From Betaproteobacteria bacterium (lineage in GTDB: Bacteria > Pseudomonadota > Gammaproteobacteria > Burkholderiales > Rhodocyclaceae), in contig JADJXY010000002.1 of NCBI GenBank assembly GCA_016720065.1, forward strand, positions 1,253,001 to 1,317,000: a stretch of DNA of 64,000 bases. Direction: 5' to 3'. Below the pieces are notes generated by a model. It was not told where the DNA came from. It did no database searches and worked only from the letters and a program-made list of their open reading frames with translations. Numbering within the stretch: the first letter of the stretch is position 1; each line of letters begins with the position of its first letter. This document shows, piece after piece, positions 47,255-55,930 of the stretch. The position numbers and the translations under genes are program-made.

Positions 47255-50200
47255 GAGCCGGCAGGCCAGCCCCTCAGCTGGGACGCCCGGGGCACCGCCA
47301 CCAGCACCTGGAAGATCCCCGCCGCCGCCAAGCGGGGCCGCTACATCGTCATGCTCATCGGCGGCGACCGCAACCGGGAGGAGAGCGGCGAATTCCGCGT
47401 TTCCGATTTCCGCCTGCCGGTCTTCGCCGGCAGCATCCAAGGCGTGCCGCCCCGGCAGGTGGCGCCGAAGGAAGTACCCCTGGCCCTCGGCCTCTCCTTC
47501 CTCAACGGCGGCGGCGCCAAGGGGGTGGAAACCGAGGTTTCCGCCACCCTGCGGCCACGCTGGCCGGAGTTCAAGGGCTTTGAGGCCTTCCGCTTCCAGG
47601 TGGATTTCGACCAGGAGGGCCTCGGCGCCTTCGCGGTGGATAGCGGCCGGGAGAGCGAACAGCTCATCTCCGACAAGGTGCCCGTCACCCTCGACAAGGC
47701 GGGGGCCGGCAAGCTTTCCGTCACCCTGCCCGAGCGGGTCAAGGGGCCGAGCGAGGTCTACGCGGAAATGACCTTCCCCGACCCCAATGGCGAAATCCAG
47801 ACCATCCACGGCACCGTCGAACTGTGGCCGGCCGCCGTGACCGCCGGCATCCGGGTCAAGGACTGGGTGGCGGCCAAGAGCCAGGGCGGCGTGGAAGTCG
47901 CCGTCCTCGACACGGCGACCAAGAAACCCCGGCCCGACGTGGCGGTGAAAATCCTCGCCAAGCGCCGCATCGACTATTCCCACAGGAAGCGCGTCGTCGG
48001 CGGCTTCTACGCCTACGAGCACCATACCGAATTCGCCGACCTCGGCGAGCTGTGCGCCGGTCGCACCGACTCCCGCGGCCTCCTGCTGTGCGAACCCAAG
48101 GTCGAGGTCGCCGGCAACGTCTATCTCCTGGCCGAAGCCAGGGACGCCCAGGGCAACGTCGCCCGGGCCGGCACCAGCTACTGGGTGGCCGGGAGTGGTG
48201 GCAACTTCGGGGACACCTGGTTCACCGCCGGCAACCAGGACCGCATGGACGTCATCCCCGAAAAGCGCAGCTACGCCCCGGGCGAGAAGGCGCGGCTCCA
48301 GGTACGCCTGCCCTTCCGCGAAGCCACCGCCCTGGTCTCCGTCGAGGCCGACGGCGTCATCGACACCTTCGTGCAGCCGCTCAGCCGCTACAAGCCGTAC
48401 ATCGACCTGCCGGTGAAGGCGGAATGGGGCCCCAACGTCTTCGTCTCGGTACTGGCCGTGCGCGGGCGGGTGCAGCCGGTGAAGTGGACTTCCTTCTTCG
48501 ACTGGGGCTGGCGCGAGCCCATGGCCTGGTTCAAGGAATGGTGGAACCCTACACTGCCCACGGCCATGGTCGATCTGGCCAAGCCCGCCTACAAGGTGGG
48601 CCTTGCCGCCCTCGATGTGGGCATCGACGGCTTCCGCCTCAAGGTCGATGTCGCCCCGGAAAAGGCCGATTACCGCCCCCGGGATACGGCCAAGGTGCGC
48701 GTCAAGGTCACCCAGCCCGACGGCAAGCCGGTGCCGGCGGGCACCGAGGTGGCCCTGGCCGCGGTGGACCAGGCCCTGCTGGAACTGCGTCCCAACGAGA
48801 GCTGGAAGCTCTTGGAAGCCATGCTGCCACGGCGCGGCTACGAAGTGCAGACCGCCACCGCCCAATCCCAGGTCATCGGCAAGCGCCACTTCGGCAAGAA
48901 GGCCGTGCCCCCGGGCGGCGGCGGCGGCCGCGCCCCGGCCCGCGAATTGTTCGACACCCTGCTCCTGTGGAACCCCCGCGTGGTGCTGGACGGCAGCGGC
49001 AGCGCCACGGTGACCGTGCCCATCAACGACTCCCTCAGCGAATTCAAGGTGGTGGCCGTGGCCGCCGCCGGCACCAGCCTCTTCGGTACCGGCAGCGGCA
49101 GTTTCCGCACCAGGCAGGATCTGCAGATGATCTCCGGCCTGCCGCCCCTGGTGCGGGAGAAAGACCGCTTCGCCGCCCTGCTGACGCTGCGCAACGGCAC
49201 CGCCAAGCCCATGACCGTGCACCTCAGCGCCAAGGCGGGCGGCAAGACCCTGGAAGCCAAGGACGTCAAGCTCGAAGCCGAGGGCGCCGCCGAAGTCGCC
49301 TGGAACGCCGAAGCCCCCGACAACGCCACCGCCCTCGACTGGGAGTTCGAAGCCGACGACAGCGCCAGCGGCGCCAAGGACCGCCTGAAGATCACCCAAC
49401 AGGTCGCGCCTGCCGTCCCGGTGACGGTGCAGCAGGCCAGCTTCGCCCGCATCGAAGGCAAGCTCGAATTGCCGGCGGTCCTGGCCGCCAACGCCCTGCC
49501 CGGCCGCGGCGGCATCGAAGTCGGCCTCTCCCCGCGCATTTCCACGCCGCCGCCCGGGTTGAAGCGCTTCTTCGAGGAATACCCCTTCGTCTGCCTGGAG
49601 CAGAAAACCTCCGTCGCCATCGGCCTCAGAGACGAGAAGCGCTGGCAGCAGGTGGTCGAAGCTCTGCCCACCTACCTGGACGGCAACGGGCTGGCCCGCT
49701 ATTTCCCCGGCGACCTGCCCGGCAGCCCCAGCCTCACCGCCTACCTGCTGGACGTGAGCCAGGCCGCCGGCTTTGCAATCCCGCCGGACATCGCCGGGCG
49801 CATGGAGAAAGGCCTGCTGGCCTTCGCCGAGGGTCGCATCAAACCCGAGCACTGGGCGCCCACCAACGACCTGACGGCAAGGAAACTCAGCGCCCTGGAA
49901 GCCCTCACGCGCCGCGGCCACAAGCCCCTGGGCGTCATCACCAGCCTCGACCTGGAGCAGCCCATGCGCCTGCCCACGGCCGCCCTCATCGACTGGGTTC
50001 TGGTCGCCAGGCGCCTCACCGAACTGCCCGACCGCGCCCCGCGTCTGGCCGCCGCCGAGCAGGAAATCCGCAATCGCCTGAGCTACCAGGGCGGGCGCCT
50101 GGCCTTCACCACTGAGGCCAGCGACTATTGGTGGTGGCTCATGGTCAGCGGCGACAGCAACGCCTTCCGGCTCATCGAGGCCGTCATCGACGAACCGGGC

Positions 50201-50967
50201 TGGAAGGACGACCTGCCGGCCCTCGTCCAGGGCGCCATGCTGCGCCAGGTGCGCGGGCGCTGGGTGACCACCACTGCCAACGTCTGGGCCACCATCGCGC
50301 TGGAGGCCTTCGGCAAGAAGTTCGAGAAGGAAACCGTCGCCGGCGCTACCCGCGCCGCCCTCGGCAAGGGCACTCCGGTCAGCCACGCCTGGTCGGCCGG
50401 CGATACCGCCACCCTCACCCTGCCCTGGCCCGCCAAGCCCGCTGCCGACGACAAGCTGGCGATCTCCCACGAAGGCAGCGGCAAGCCCTGGGCCAGCGTC
50501 CAGGTGCTGGCCGCCGTTCCCGTCACTGCCCCCGCACCCTGGGCTACCGCATCAAGCGGGAAGTGACGCCGGTGACCCGGAAGGTGGCCGGCAAGACCAG
50601 CCGTGGCGACGTCCTGCGGGTTCGCCTCAGCGTGGAAGCCGACCAGGACATGGCCTGGGTGGTGGTCAACGACCCCATCCCCGCCGGCGCCCGCATCCTG
50701 GGCGACGGCGACGGCCGCGACTCCCACATCGAGAGCCGCAACGACGGCACCCGCGGCAACGCCTGGCCGGCCTACGTCGAACGCACTTTCAGCGCCTACC
50801 GCGCGTACTACGCCCGCGTGCCCAAGGGTAACTTCTCGGTGGAATACACGGTGCGCCTCAACAACGCCGGCGACTTCGCCCTGCCCGCGACAAGGGTGGA
50901 AGCGATGTATGCACCAGAGGTTTTCGGGGAGGTGCCGGGGGGGCGGATCACGGTGGAGAAGGAATGA
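47255..50967 (+). pseudogene. Alpha-2-macroglobulin family protein, copy 2, 5'-truncated and frameshifted
   Basis: This copy lacks the first about 660 codons, including the signal peptide, and is joined to an IS66 end. The long frame starts at 47252 by computation, but the first homologous codons are near 47262. It holds the thioester CLEQ at 49592-49603. One C is missing near 50530 relative to copy 1, which diverts the frame to a stop at 50566; the remaining C-terminus (YRIKREVTPVTRKVAGKTSR onward) continues in another frame to 50967. Without a start, signal peptide or promoter it is unlikely to make a functional protein. It can act as a donor for gene conversion of copy 1. Confidence 0.85.
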
Positions 50968-51068
50968 GGATGATGCTTGCTGTATTTTTGCCGCCGGGGA
51001 TTTCTGGGTGGTCGGCGGCGGATAGGCGAGTCCGTCGGTGGGCAGGGGGTGCCGGGGGTAGAAACTTC
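47262..51068 (+). repeat. Long direct repeat, copy 2
   Basis: Partner of 27505-31310. The homology extends about 100 bases past the alpha-2-macroglobulin stop with visible divergence (for example GATGATGCTTGCTGTATTTT against GATGATGCACACTGTATTTA), so the duplication included downstream DNA. Confidence 0.9.
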
Positions 51069-51143
51069 ACGATGATGTCCATTTCGTTCGGCCTCTTGAA
51101 CTATGGGCTGGACGTCTATGCGCCTTAGGCGTATAGCGACACA

Positions 51144-51455
51144 ATGCATACCTTAGTCGAAACGTTGCTGTTCCAGCGGCAGTGGCCGCTCTACTGGACC
51201 GAAGAGGAACGCGGCGCGTTCGCTGCGTATATCGCGGAACACCCCACCGCCGGAAATGTCGTGCCCGAGTCCGGTGGTATCCGTAAGGTACGTTGGGGAA
51301 GAGCAGGCTCGGGCAAGTCGGGCGGTGTGCAGGTGATCTGCTTCACTCGCAACGCAGAAGGTGAAGTGGTCTTGCTCACGCTGTATGCGAAGTCGAAAAC
51401 CGATAACCTCACCGGCCCCAAGTTAAAGGAGATTCGCCGTGTCCTCGAAGAGTAA
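51144..51455 (+). CDS. RelE-type toxin
   Basis: A 103-residue protein of the RelE/HigB-like toxin group found with Xre antitoxins. GNVVPESGGIRKVRWGRAGS followed by GKSGGVQVICFTRN and VLLTLYAKSKTDNLT are typical, with the C-terminal helix KLKEIRRVLEE. The family usually cleaves mRNA on the ribosome. Its end overlaps the antitoxin start by 17 bases. Sequence just upstream contains a small palindrome (GCGCCTTAGGCG) that may be an operator for the pair. Confidence 0.85.
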   Translation: MHTLVETLLFQRQWPLYWTEEERGAFAAYIAEHPTAGNVVPESGGIRKVRWGRAGSGKSGGVQVICFTRNAEGEVVLLTLYAKSKTDNLTGPKLKEIRRVLEE

Positions 51456-51753
51456 GCCCCTTACGAAGTCCGAGTTGGCAGCCCATGAAGCCAAACGCGA
51501 CCTTGCTGCCGACCTGTTGCAGTCAGTGCGCGAAATGAAGGCTGGTCAAGTTCATGTTGTTTCATCGCCTGTCATTGAGGCGCGAAGGAAAACTGGCCTA
51601 TCTCAGTCCCAATTTGCAGCGCTCATTGGCGTATCTGTTCGCACCTTGCAAGGTTGGGAGCAAGGCCGCAAACAACCGAGCGGTGCTGCTCGAACTTTGC
51701 TGGCTATCGCGAGCACAAATCCCAAGGCAGTATTGGCTGTTGCGGGTAGGTAG
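51439..51753 (+). CDS. Xre/HTH antitoxin (NadS/HigA-like)
   Basis: A 104-residue partner antitoxin. The C-terminal helix-turn-helix is IEARRKTGLSQSQFAALIGV and SVRTLQGWEQGRKQPSGAAR, followed by TLLAIASTNPKAVL. The toxin-first order with a short overlap is typical of HigBA-like systems. It should neutralise the toxin and repress the operon. Confidence 0.88.
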   Translation: MSSKSKPLTKSELAAHEAKRDLAADLLQSVREMKAGQVHVVSSPVIEARRKTGLSQSQFAALIGVSVRTLQGWEQGRKQPSGAARTLLAIASTNPKAVLAVAGR

Positions 51754-52088
51754 CGTGCGCCAGAGGCCGAAGTCGTTCCAGGGGACGCGCCGCGATGAAG
51801 CTACGTCGCGCCCGTGAACTTCGACGTTAAGCGTCGGATGAGGCAATCAAATGCAGTTTGAAGACAACGGCAACGGCGGCACTGAAGCCACCCCCAGGGT
51901 CCAACAATCCCAATTGCTCCAGAGGAAAAGGCCACGTCACTCCCGAGTCTGCGTTTCTGAACCCACCCGTTCCCCCTGGAAACACGGCCATCCCCGCTCA
52001 GGTGGCAAGTAGCGAGGGGCCACACCCCCCAAGGTTCCGAAACCCCTCCCCTCTCCCACCAGGAGTGAACATCGCACTACCGCGTGGT
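51754..52088. other. Intergenic region, no gene recognised
   Basis: Nothing confident is encoded here. The frame starting at 51858 that runs into the ClpX-like gene is not protein-like in this part. A short palindromic element CGTTAAGCG is present near 51825. Confidence 0.5.
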
Positions 52089-52670
52089 TCAAGTCAGGCG
52101 CTTGATGCGTCCGATCACGGTGCGAAAGGCCGGATGGTCGGCGTGGCCCAGCCATTCGAAGAGGACCATTTCCGTCGTCACCACCCCCACTCCCGCCTGG
52201 CGCAGGCGATCGAGCCCGATGCACCTGTCCTCCGGATGACGGGATCCCACGGCGTCCGCGGCCACCCGGCAGTCGTAGCCCTCGGCCATGAGGCCCAGGG
52301 CGCTTTGCAGGACGCAGACATGGGCTTCCATCCCCGCCACGATGATCTGGCTGCGGCCAGACCGCCCGAGGGCCTCGGGCAATGCCGCCTCGTCCATGCC
52401 CGAAAAATGGCGCTTCCCCACCACCTGGGAGGGCGTCACCGTTTCCCGCAGCAGTGGCAATGTCTCGCCCAGGACTTCAGGGCAGTGCTCGGTGGCCAGG
52501 ACCGGAACACCCAGTTCCCTTGCCGATTCTGCCAGGGCGAGGCAGCGGGCGACGATGCCTTCGTGACCGTCGATGCGCGGCGCGAGCCGCAGTTGCACGT
52601 CGATGAGGAGGAGCAAGGAGCGCTCCGCCTGCAGGATGCCTTCTTCACAGCGCAGGTCCTTGTCTGTCAT
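52089..52670 (-). CDS. Isochorismatase-like cysteine hydrolase
   Basis: A 193-residue hydrolase of the isochorismatase/nicotinamidase fold. The catalytic Asp is in LLLIDVQLRLAP, the Lys in VVGKRHFSGMD and the nucleophilic Cys in VAGMEAHVCVLQSALGL. The family splits C-N or vinyl ether bonds in small molecules; the EAHVC variant is common in YcaC-like proteins. The start at 52670 places GGAG nine bases upstream; an alternative ATG is at 52676. It is divergent from the ClpX-like gene. Confidence 0.87.
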   Translation of the reverse strand: MTDKDLRCEEGILQAERSLLLLIDVQLRLAPRIDGHEGIVARCLALAESARELGVPVLATEHCPEVLGETLPLLRETVTPSQVVGKRHFSGMDEAALPEALGRSGRSQIIVAGMEAHVCVLQSALGLMAEGYDCRVAADAVGSRHPEDRCIGLDRLRQAGVGVVTTEMVLFEWLGHADHPAFRTVIGRIKRLT

Positions 52671-52730
52671 GGTCATCGTCTCCGGCCCCGGGTTACACTG
52701 GCCTGCCAGCATACACCCACGCCCGAGGCC

Positions 52731-53735
52731 ATGAATCACGCGACCGCCGTCCCCACCCCCAGCGCCATCGTCCGCCACCTGGACGCCTACGTCATCGGGC
52801 AGGAGGAAGCCAAGAAGACGGTTGCCGTCGCGGTCTATGCCCACTACCGCAAGATCGACCTCGCCCGCCGTAGCGGCAGTGCCCTGAGCAAGAGCAATCT
52901 GCTGCTGGTGGGCCCCTCGGGAACCGGCAAGACTCTGCTGTGCGAAACCCTGGCCGGCTGCCTGGGCGTGCCCTTCGTGACCGCCAGTGCCACCTCCCTG
53001 GCCCAGACCCGCTACGTGAACGACGAAATCGAGGCCATGCTGCGCCGCTTGGCGGACAAGGCGGGGGGCGACGACGGCCTGGCCGGGCGAGGCATCGTCT
53101 TCATCGACGAAATCGACAAGCTGCGGGCCCCCGCCGGCGAATCCCGCGGCACTTCGGGGGAAAATGTCCAGCACGCCTTGCTCAAGATCATGGAAGGGAC
53201 GCCGGTCAAGCTTGAGACCGGCCGCTTCGTGGATACCACCGACATTCTTTTCATCTGCGGCGGGGCCTTCGTCGGCCTGGAGCACATCATGGCCCAGGGC
53301 CGCAGCCTGGGCTATATCGGTGCCAGCGGCGCCGACGACGAGGCGGTTCTGGAACGCCTGAACCGGCGCATCAAACCCACCGATCTGTTCGAATTCGGCC
53401 TCATCCCGGAATTCACCGGCCGCCTGCCGGTGGTGGCGCGCTTCGATGCGCTGGGGCGCGACCGGCTGGTACGCATCATGACCGAACCCACCAACGCCAT
53501 CTACCGCCAGTACGTCGAAATCCTGCGCGACCAGGGCGTCGAACTGACTGTGGCGCCGCCGGTCTTCGAGCAGATCGCCGACATCGCCCTCGAATACAAG
53601 ACCGGTGCCCGGGGCCTGCGCGGCGTCTTCGAGGAAATGATGGCCCCCGTGCTCTACGCCGTGCCGGACCACGCGGAAATCCGGCGCGTCAACATCGAAT
53701 CACTCTTCGCGCCCCCGCGTTTTTTTCGCAATTGA
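52731..53735 (+). CDS. ClpX-like AAA+ ATPase lacking the zinc-binding domain
   Basis: A 334-residue AAA+ protein whose core aligns with ClpX: IVRHLDAYVIGQEEAKKTVA, Walker A GPSGTGKT at about 61-68, Walker B IVFIDEIDK, ILFICGGAFVGLEHIM, LFEFGLIPEFTGRLPVVARF and TGARGLRGVFEE. It differs from real ClpX in four ways. The N-terminal zinc domain is absent, the pore-loop GYVG reads RYVND, the RKH loop is missing, and the IGF loop that docks ClpP is replaced by GYIGASG. It is therefore unlikely to feed ClpP and may be a stand-alone remodeller. ClpX is normally near clpP and lon; neither is here, so this is a paralog. Confidence 0.85.
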   Translation: MNHATAVPTPSAIVRHLDAYVIGQEEAKKTVAVAVYAHYRKIDLARRSGSALSKSNLLLVGPSGTGKTLLCETLAGCLGVPFVTASATSLAQTRYVNDEIEAMLRRLADKAGGDDGLAGRGIVFIDEIDKLRAPAGESRGTSGENVQHALLKIMEGTPVKLETGRFVDTTDILFICGGAFVGLEHIMAQGRSLGYIGASGADDEAVLERLNRRIKPTDLFEFGLIPEFTGRLPVVARFDALGRDRLVRIMTEPTNAIYRQYVEILRDQGVELTVAPPVFEQIADIALEYKTGARGLRGVFEEMMAPVLYAVPDHAEIRRVNIESLFAPPRFFRN

Positions 53736-53761
53736 CACCGGAGGCGCCCGGCGGGAGAGGC

Positions 53762-53924
53762 CTAGTGGTCAGTCAGATAGGTTTGCGTCGATGCCGAGGC
53801 GCGCATCCGCGCCCCGATCGCGCGAAGCGAACCGCAGCCATAGCCGAAGCCATGGCGAGGATGAGCGACGAGCGGGGATGCGGGGCGTGCCGAACATAGC
53901 TGAACCTATCTGACTGACTACTAG
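53762..53924. mobile_element. MITE-like element with 22-bp inverted repeats
   Basis: The 163-bp segment is bounded by CTAGTGGTCAGTCAGATAGG at the left and its near-exact reverse complement at the right (53903-53924, one mismatch over 22 bases). It contains no open frame with protein character. This size and structure suit a non-autonomous transposable element mobilised by an unknown transposase. It lies between the ClpX-like gene and the DUF1318 lipoprotein gene. Confidence 0.7.
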
Positions 53925-53993
53925 TGCGAACGAATCCGGCGGAGTTTCCTCAAGCGCGCACAGAACGGCCTCCTGCGTGCGCCCCGCAAACAA

Positions 53994-54563
53994 TCAGGGT
54001 TTGGCGCCGCCTTGGCGCCAGACGCCGGATTCCTGCAGAACCCACCAGTCGGGCGACCCCTGCTCCACCCATTCCTTGCCGAAGCTGAAAGAGGCATAGG
54101 GCAGCCAGGCGGCCAGGCTGTCGCCGCCGTGGCCGACTTCCTTGGCGGCCCGGTTGTAGAGGAAGGCGCGGAAGCGATTTTCGTCCCACAGCACCTTCTG
54201 GACCTCGGCGGCCCGGGAGCCCTCCCGCAGGGCAACGAAGCCGGAGGCGGTGTTGCCGATGACGCCCTGGTCGAGCCAGGGCTTGAGGCGGGGATGATGG
54301 TCCCGCACCTGCCGGATGGCGGTGCTGGTATCACCGCCGGAGTAGAGCAGCTTGTCGATTTCGCCGTCCGGCGCCTGGGCGTACACCAGGGCCACCACCT
54401 GCCTGGCTTCGATGAGGGTACCGGCGGCGGCGGTCTGGACATTGACGTTGTGTATCCGCGTGCTTTCGCAGCCCGCCAGAGCGGCCAGGGCCAGGGCGAT
54501 TGCCAGGCGCCGACGCCCCGGACGCAATGCCAACAAGATGGTACTCACTCCCGGGGTTCCCAT
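53994..54563 (-). CDS. DUF1318/YdbL-like lipoprotein
   Basis: A 189-residue exported protein. The basic start (LRPGRRRLAIALALAALAGC) ends in a lipobox LAGC, so it is a lipoprotein with the lipid on Cys32. The mature part has VIGNTASGFVALREG, then WDENRFRAFLYNRAAKEVGH and WVEQGSPDWWVLQESGVWRQ. From memory this is the pattern of the DUF1318 (YdbL) family, although divergent. In E. coli ydbL is part of an envelope cluster of uncertain role. It starts five bases after the hom stop on the same strand. Confidence 0.7.
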   Translation of the reverse strand: MGTPGVSTILLALRPGRRRLAIALALAALAGCESTRIHNVNVQTAAAGTLIEARQVVALVYAQAPDGEIDKLLYSGGDTSTAIRQVRDHHPRLKPWLDQGVIGNTASGFVALREGSRAAEVQKVLWDENRFRAFLYNRAAKEVGHGGDSLAAWLPYASFSFGKEWVEQGSPDWWVLQESGVWRQGGAKP

Positions 54564-54568
54564 GGCGC

Positions 54569-55879
54569 CTACTGCAACTCTTCCAGGCGGATGCGCTTGA
54601 CCTTGCCCTTTTGTGCCGGCAGGGCCTCGATCTTGGCGATGGCGGCGTCGGCAGCGCTTTCCTTGCACACGTGGGTGAGGATGATGATGTCGGTCTCCCC
54701 CTCGCCCTCCTCCGGCTCCCGCTGCAGCATGGCGTCGATGGAGATGGCCTGATCGGCCAGGATGCGGGTGACGTCGGCCAGCACGCCAGGCTTGTCTTCC
54801 ACGCGCAGGCGCAGGTAGTAGCCGGTCTCCACCTCGCTCATGGGCAGGATGGGCAGGCTGGACATGGCATCCGGCTGGAAGGCCAGGTGCGGCACGCGGT
54901 GCTCGGGGTCGGCGGTAGCCAGACGGGTGACATCGACAATATCGGCGATGACGGCCGATGCGGTCGGCTCGGCACCGGCGCCCTTGCCGTAGTAGAGGGT
55001 GGCGCCGACGGCGTCGCCCTTGACCAGGACGGCGTTCATGGCGCCCTCGACATTGGCGATGAGGCGCTTGGCCGGCACCAGGGTGGGATGCACGCGCAGC
55101 TCGACACCATTGGGGCGACGCTTGGCGATGCCCAGGAGCTTGATGCGGTAGCCCAGCTGCTCGGCGTACTTGATGTCGGCGGCCTCCAGCTTGGTGATGC
55201 CTTCCACGTAGGCCTTGTCGAACTGCACCGGGATGCCGAAGGCGATGGAGGCCAGGATGGTGGCCTTGTGGGCGGCATCCACGCCCTCGATGTCGAAGGT
55301 GGGGTCGGCCTCGGCGTAGCCCAGGCGCTGGGCTTCGGCCAGCACGTCGGCGAAGGACAGGCCCTTGTCCCGCATCTCGGAGAGAATGAAGTTGGTGGTG
55401 CCGTTGATGATGCCGGCGGCCCATTCGATGCGGTTGGCGGTGAGGCCTTCGCGCAGGGCCTTGATGATGGGGATGCCCCCGGCCACGGCGGCCTCGAAGG
55501 CCACCATGACGCCCTTGTTCTGGGCGGCGGTGAAAATCTCGGTGCCATGCACGGCGAGCAGCGCCTTGTTGGCGGTGACCACGTGCTTGCCCTTGGCGAT
55601 GGCCTGCATGACCACTTCCTTGGCCACGCCGTAGCCGCCGATCAGCTCGACGACGATATCGACTTCCGGGTCGTTCACCACCGCGAAGGCGTCGTCGGTC
55701 ACGGCGCATGCGCCGCCGGTGACCTGCCGGGCCAGCGCCACATTCTTGTCGGCCACCACGGTAATGCGAATCGGGCGACCAGCGCGACGGGTGATTTCTT
55801 CCGCATTGCGATTGAGGACGGTCCAGGTGCCACCGCCGACGGTGCCGATGCCGATAAGGCCAACATTGATGGGTTTCAT
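54569..55879 (-). CDS. hom: Homoserine dehydrogenase
   Basis: A 436-residue enzyme of threonine and methionine synthesis that reduces aspartate semialdehyde to homoserine. The Rossmann motif is VGLIGIGTVGGGTWTVL, the substrate domain has GIINGTTNFILSEM and AEADPTFDIEGVDAAHKATI, and a C-terminal ACT domain (YYLRLRVEDKPGVLADVTRI) gives feedback regulation by threonine. Length and motifs are standard. It is probably co-transcribed with the alaA-type gene upstream (51 bases). Confidence 0.96.
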   Translation of the reverse strand: MKPINVGLIGIGTVGGGTWTVLNRNAEEITRRAGRPIRITVVADKNVALARQVTGGACAVTDDAFAVVNDPEVDIVVELIGGYGVAKEVVMQAIAKGKHVVTANKALLAVHGTEIFTAAQNKGVMVAFEAAVAGGIPIIKALREGLTANRIEWAAGIINGTTNFILSEMRDKGLSFADVLAEAQRLGYAEADPTFDIEGVDAAHKATILASIAFGIPVQFDKAYVEGITKLEAADIKYAEQLGYRIKLLGIAKRRPNGVELRVHPTLVPAKRLIANVEGAMNAVLVKGDAVGATLYYGKGAGAEPTASAVIADIVDVTRLATADPEHRVPHLAFQPDAMSSLPILPMSEVETGYYLRLRVEDKPGVLADVTRILADQAISIDAMLQREPEEGEGETDIIILTHVCKESAADAAIAKIEALPAQKGKVKRIRLEELQ

Positions 55880-55930
55880 GTGCGTTGAGAAGGGTGAAGA
55901 GTGAAGGGAGAAGGGTGAAGTCCGGGGGTG

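Noticed and set aside
47165..50470. 1101-codon minus-strand frame opposite alpha-2-macroglobulin copy 2
   Set aside because: Antisense shadow; Gly, Ala and Gln rich with no domain, and also seen opposite copy 1.
51754..51850. Possible integron attC site after the toxin-antitoxin pair (GTTAAGC near 51827)
   Set aside because: No matching RYYYAAC partner box at a suitable distance and no integrase or other cassettes.
55885..55925. Short GAAGGGTGAAGAG-type repeats between hom and alaA as a regulatory element
   Set aside because: Low-complexity purine repeat of a kind often found between genes; no evidence of function.
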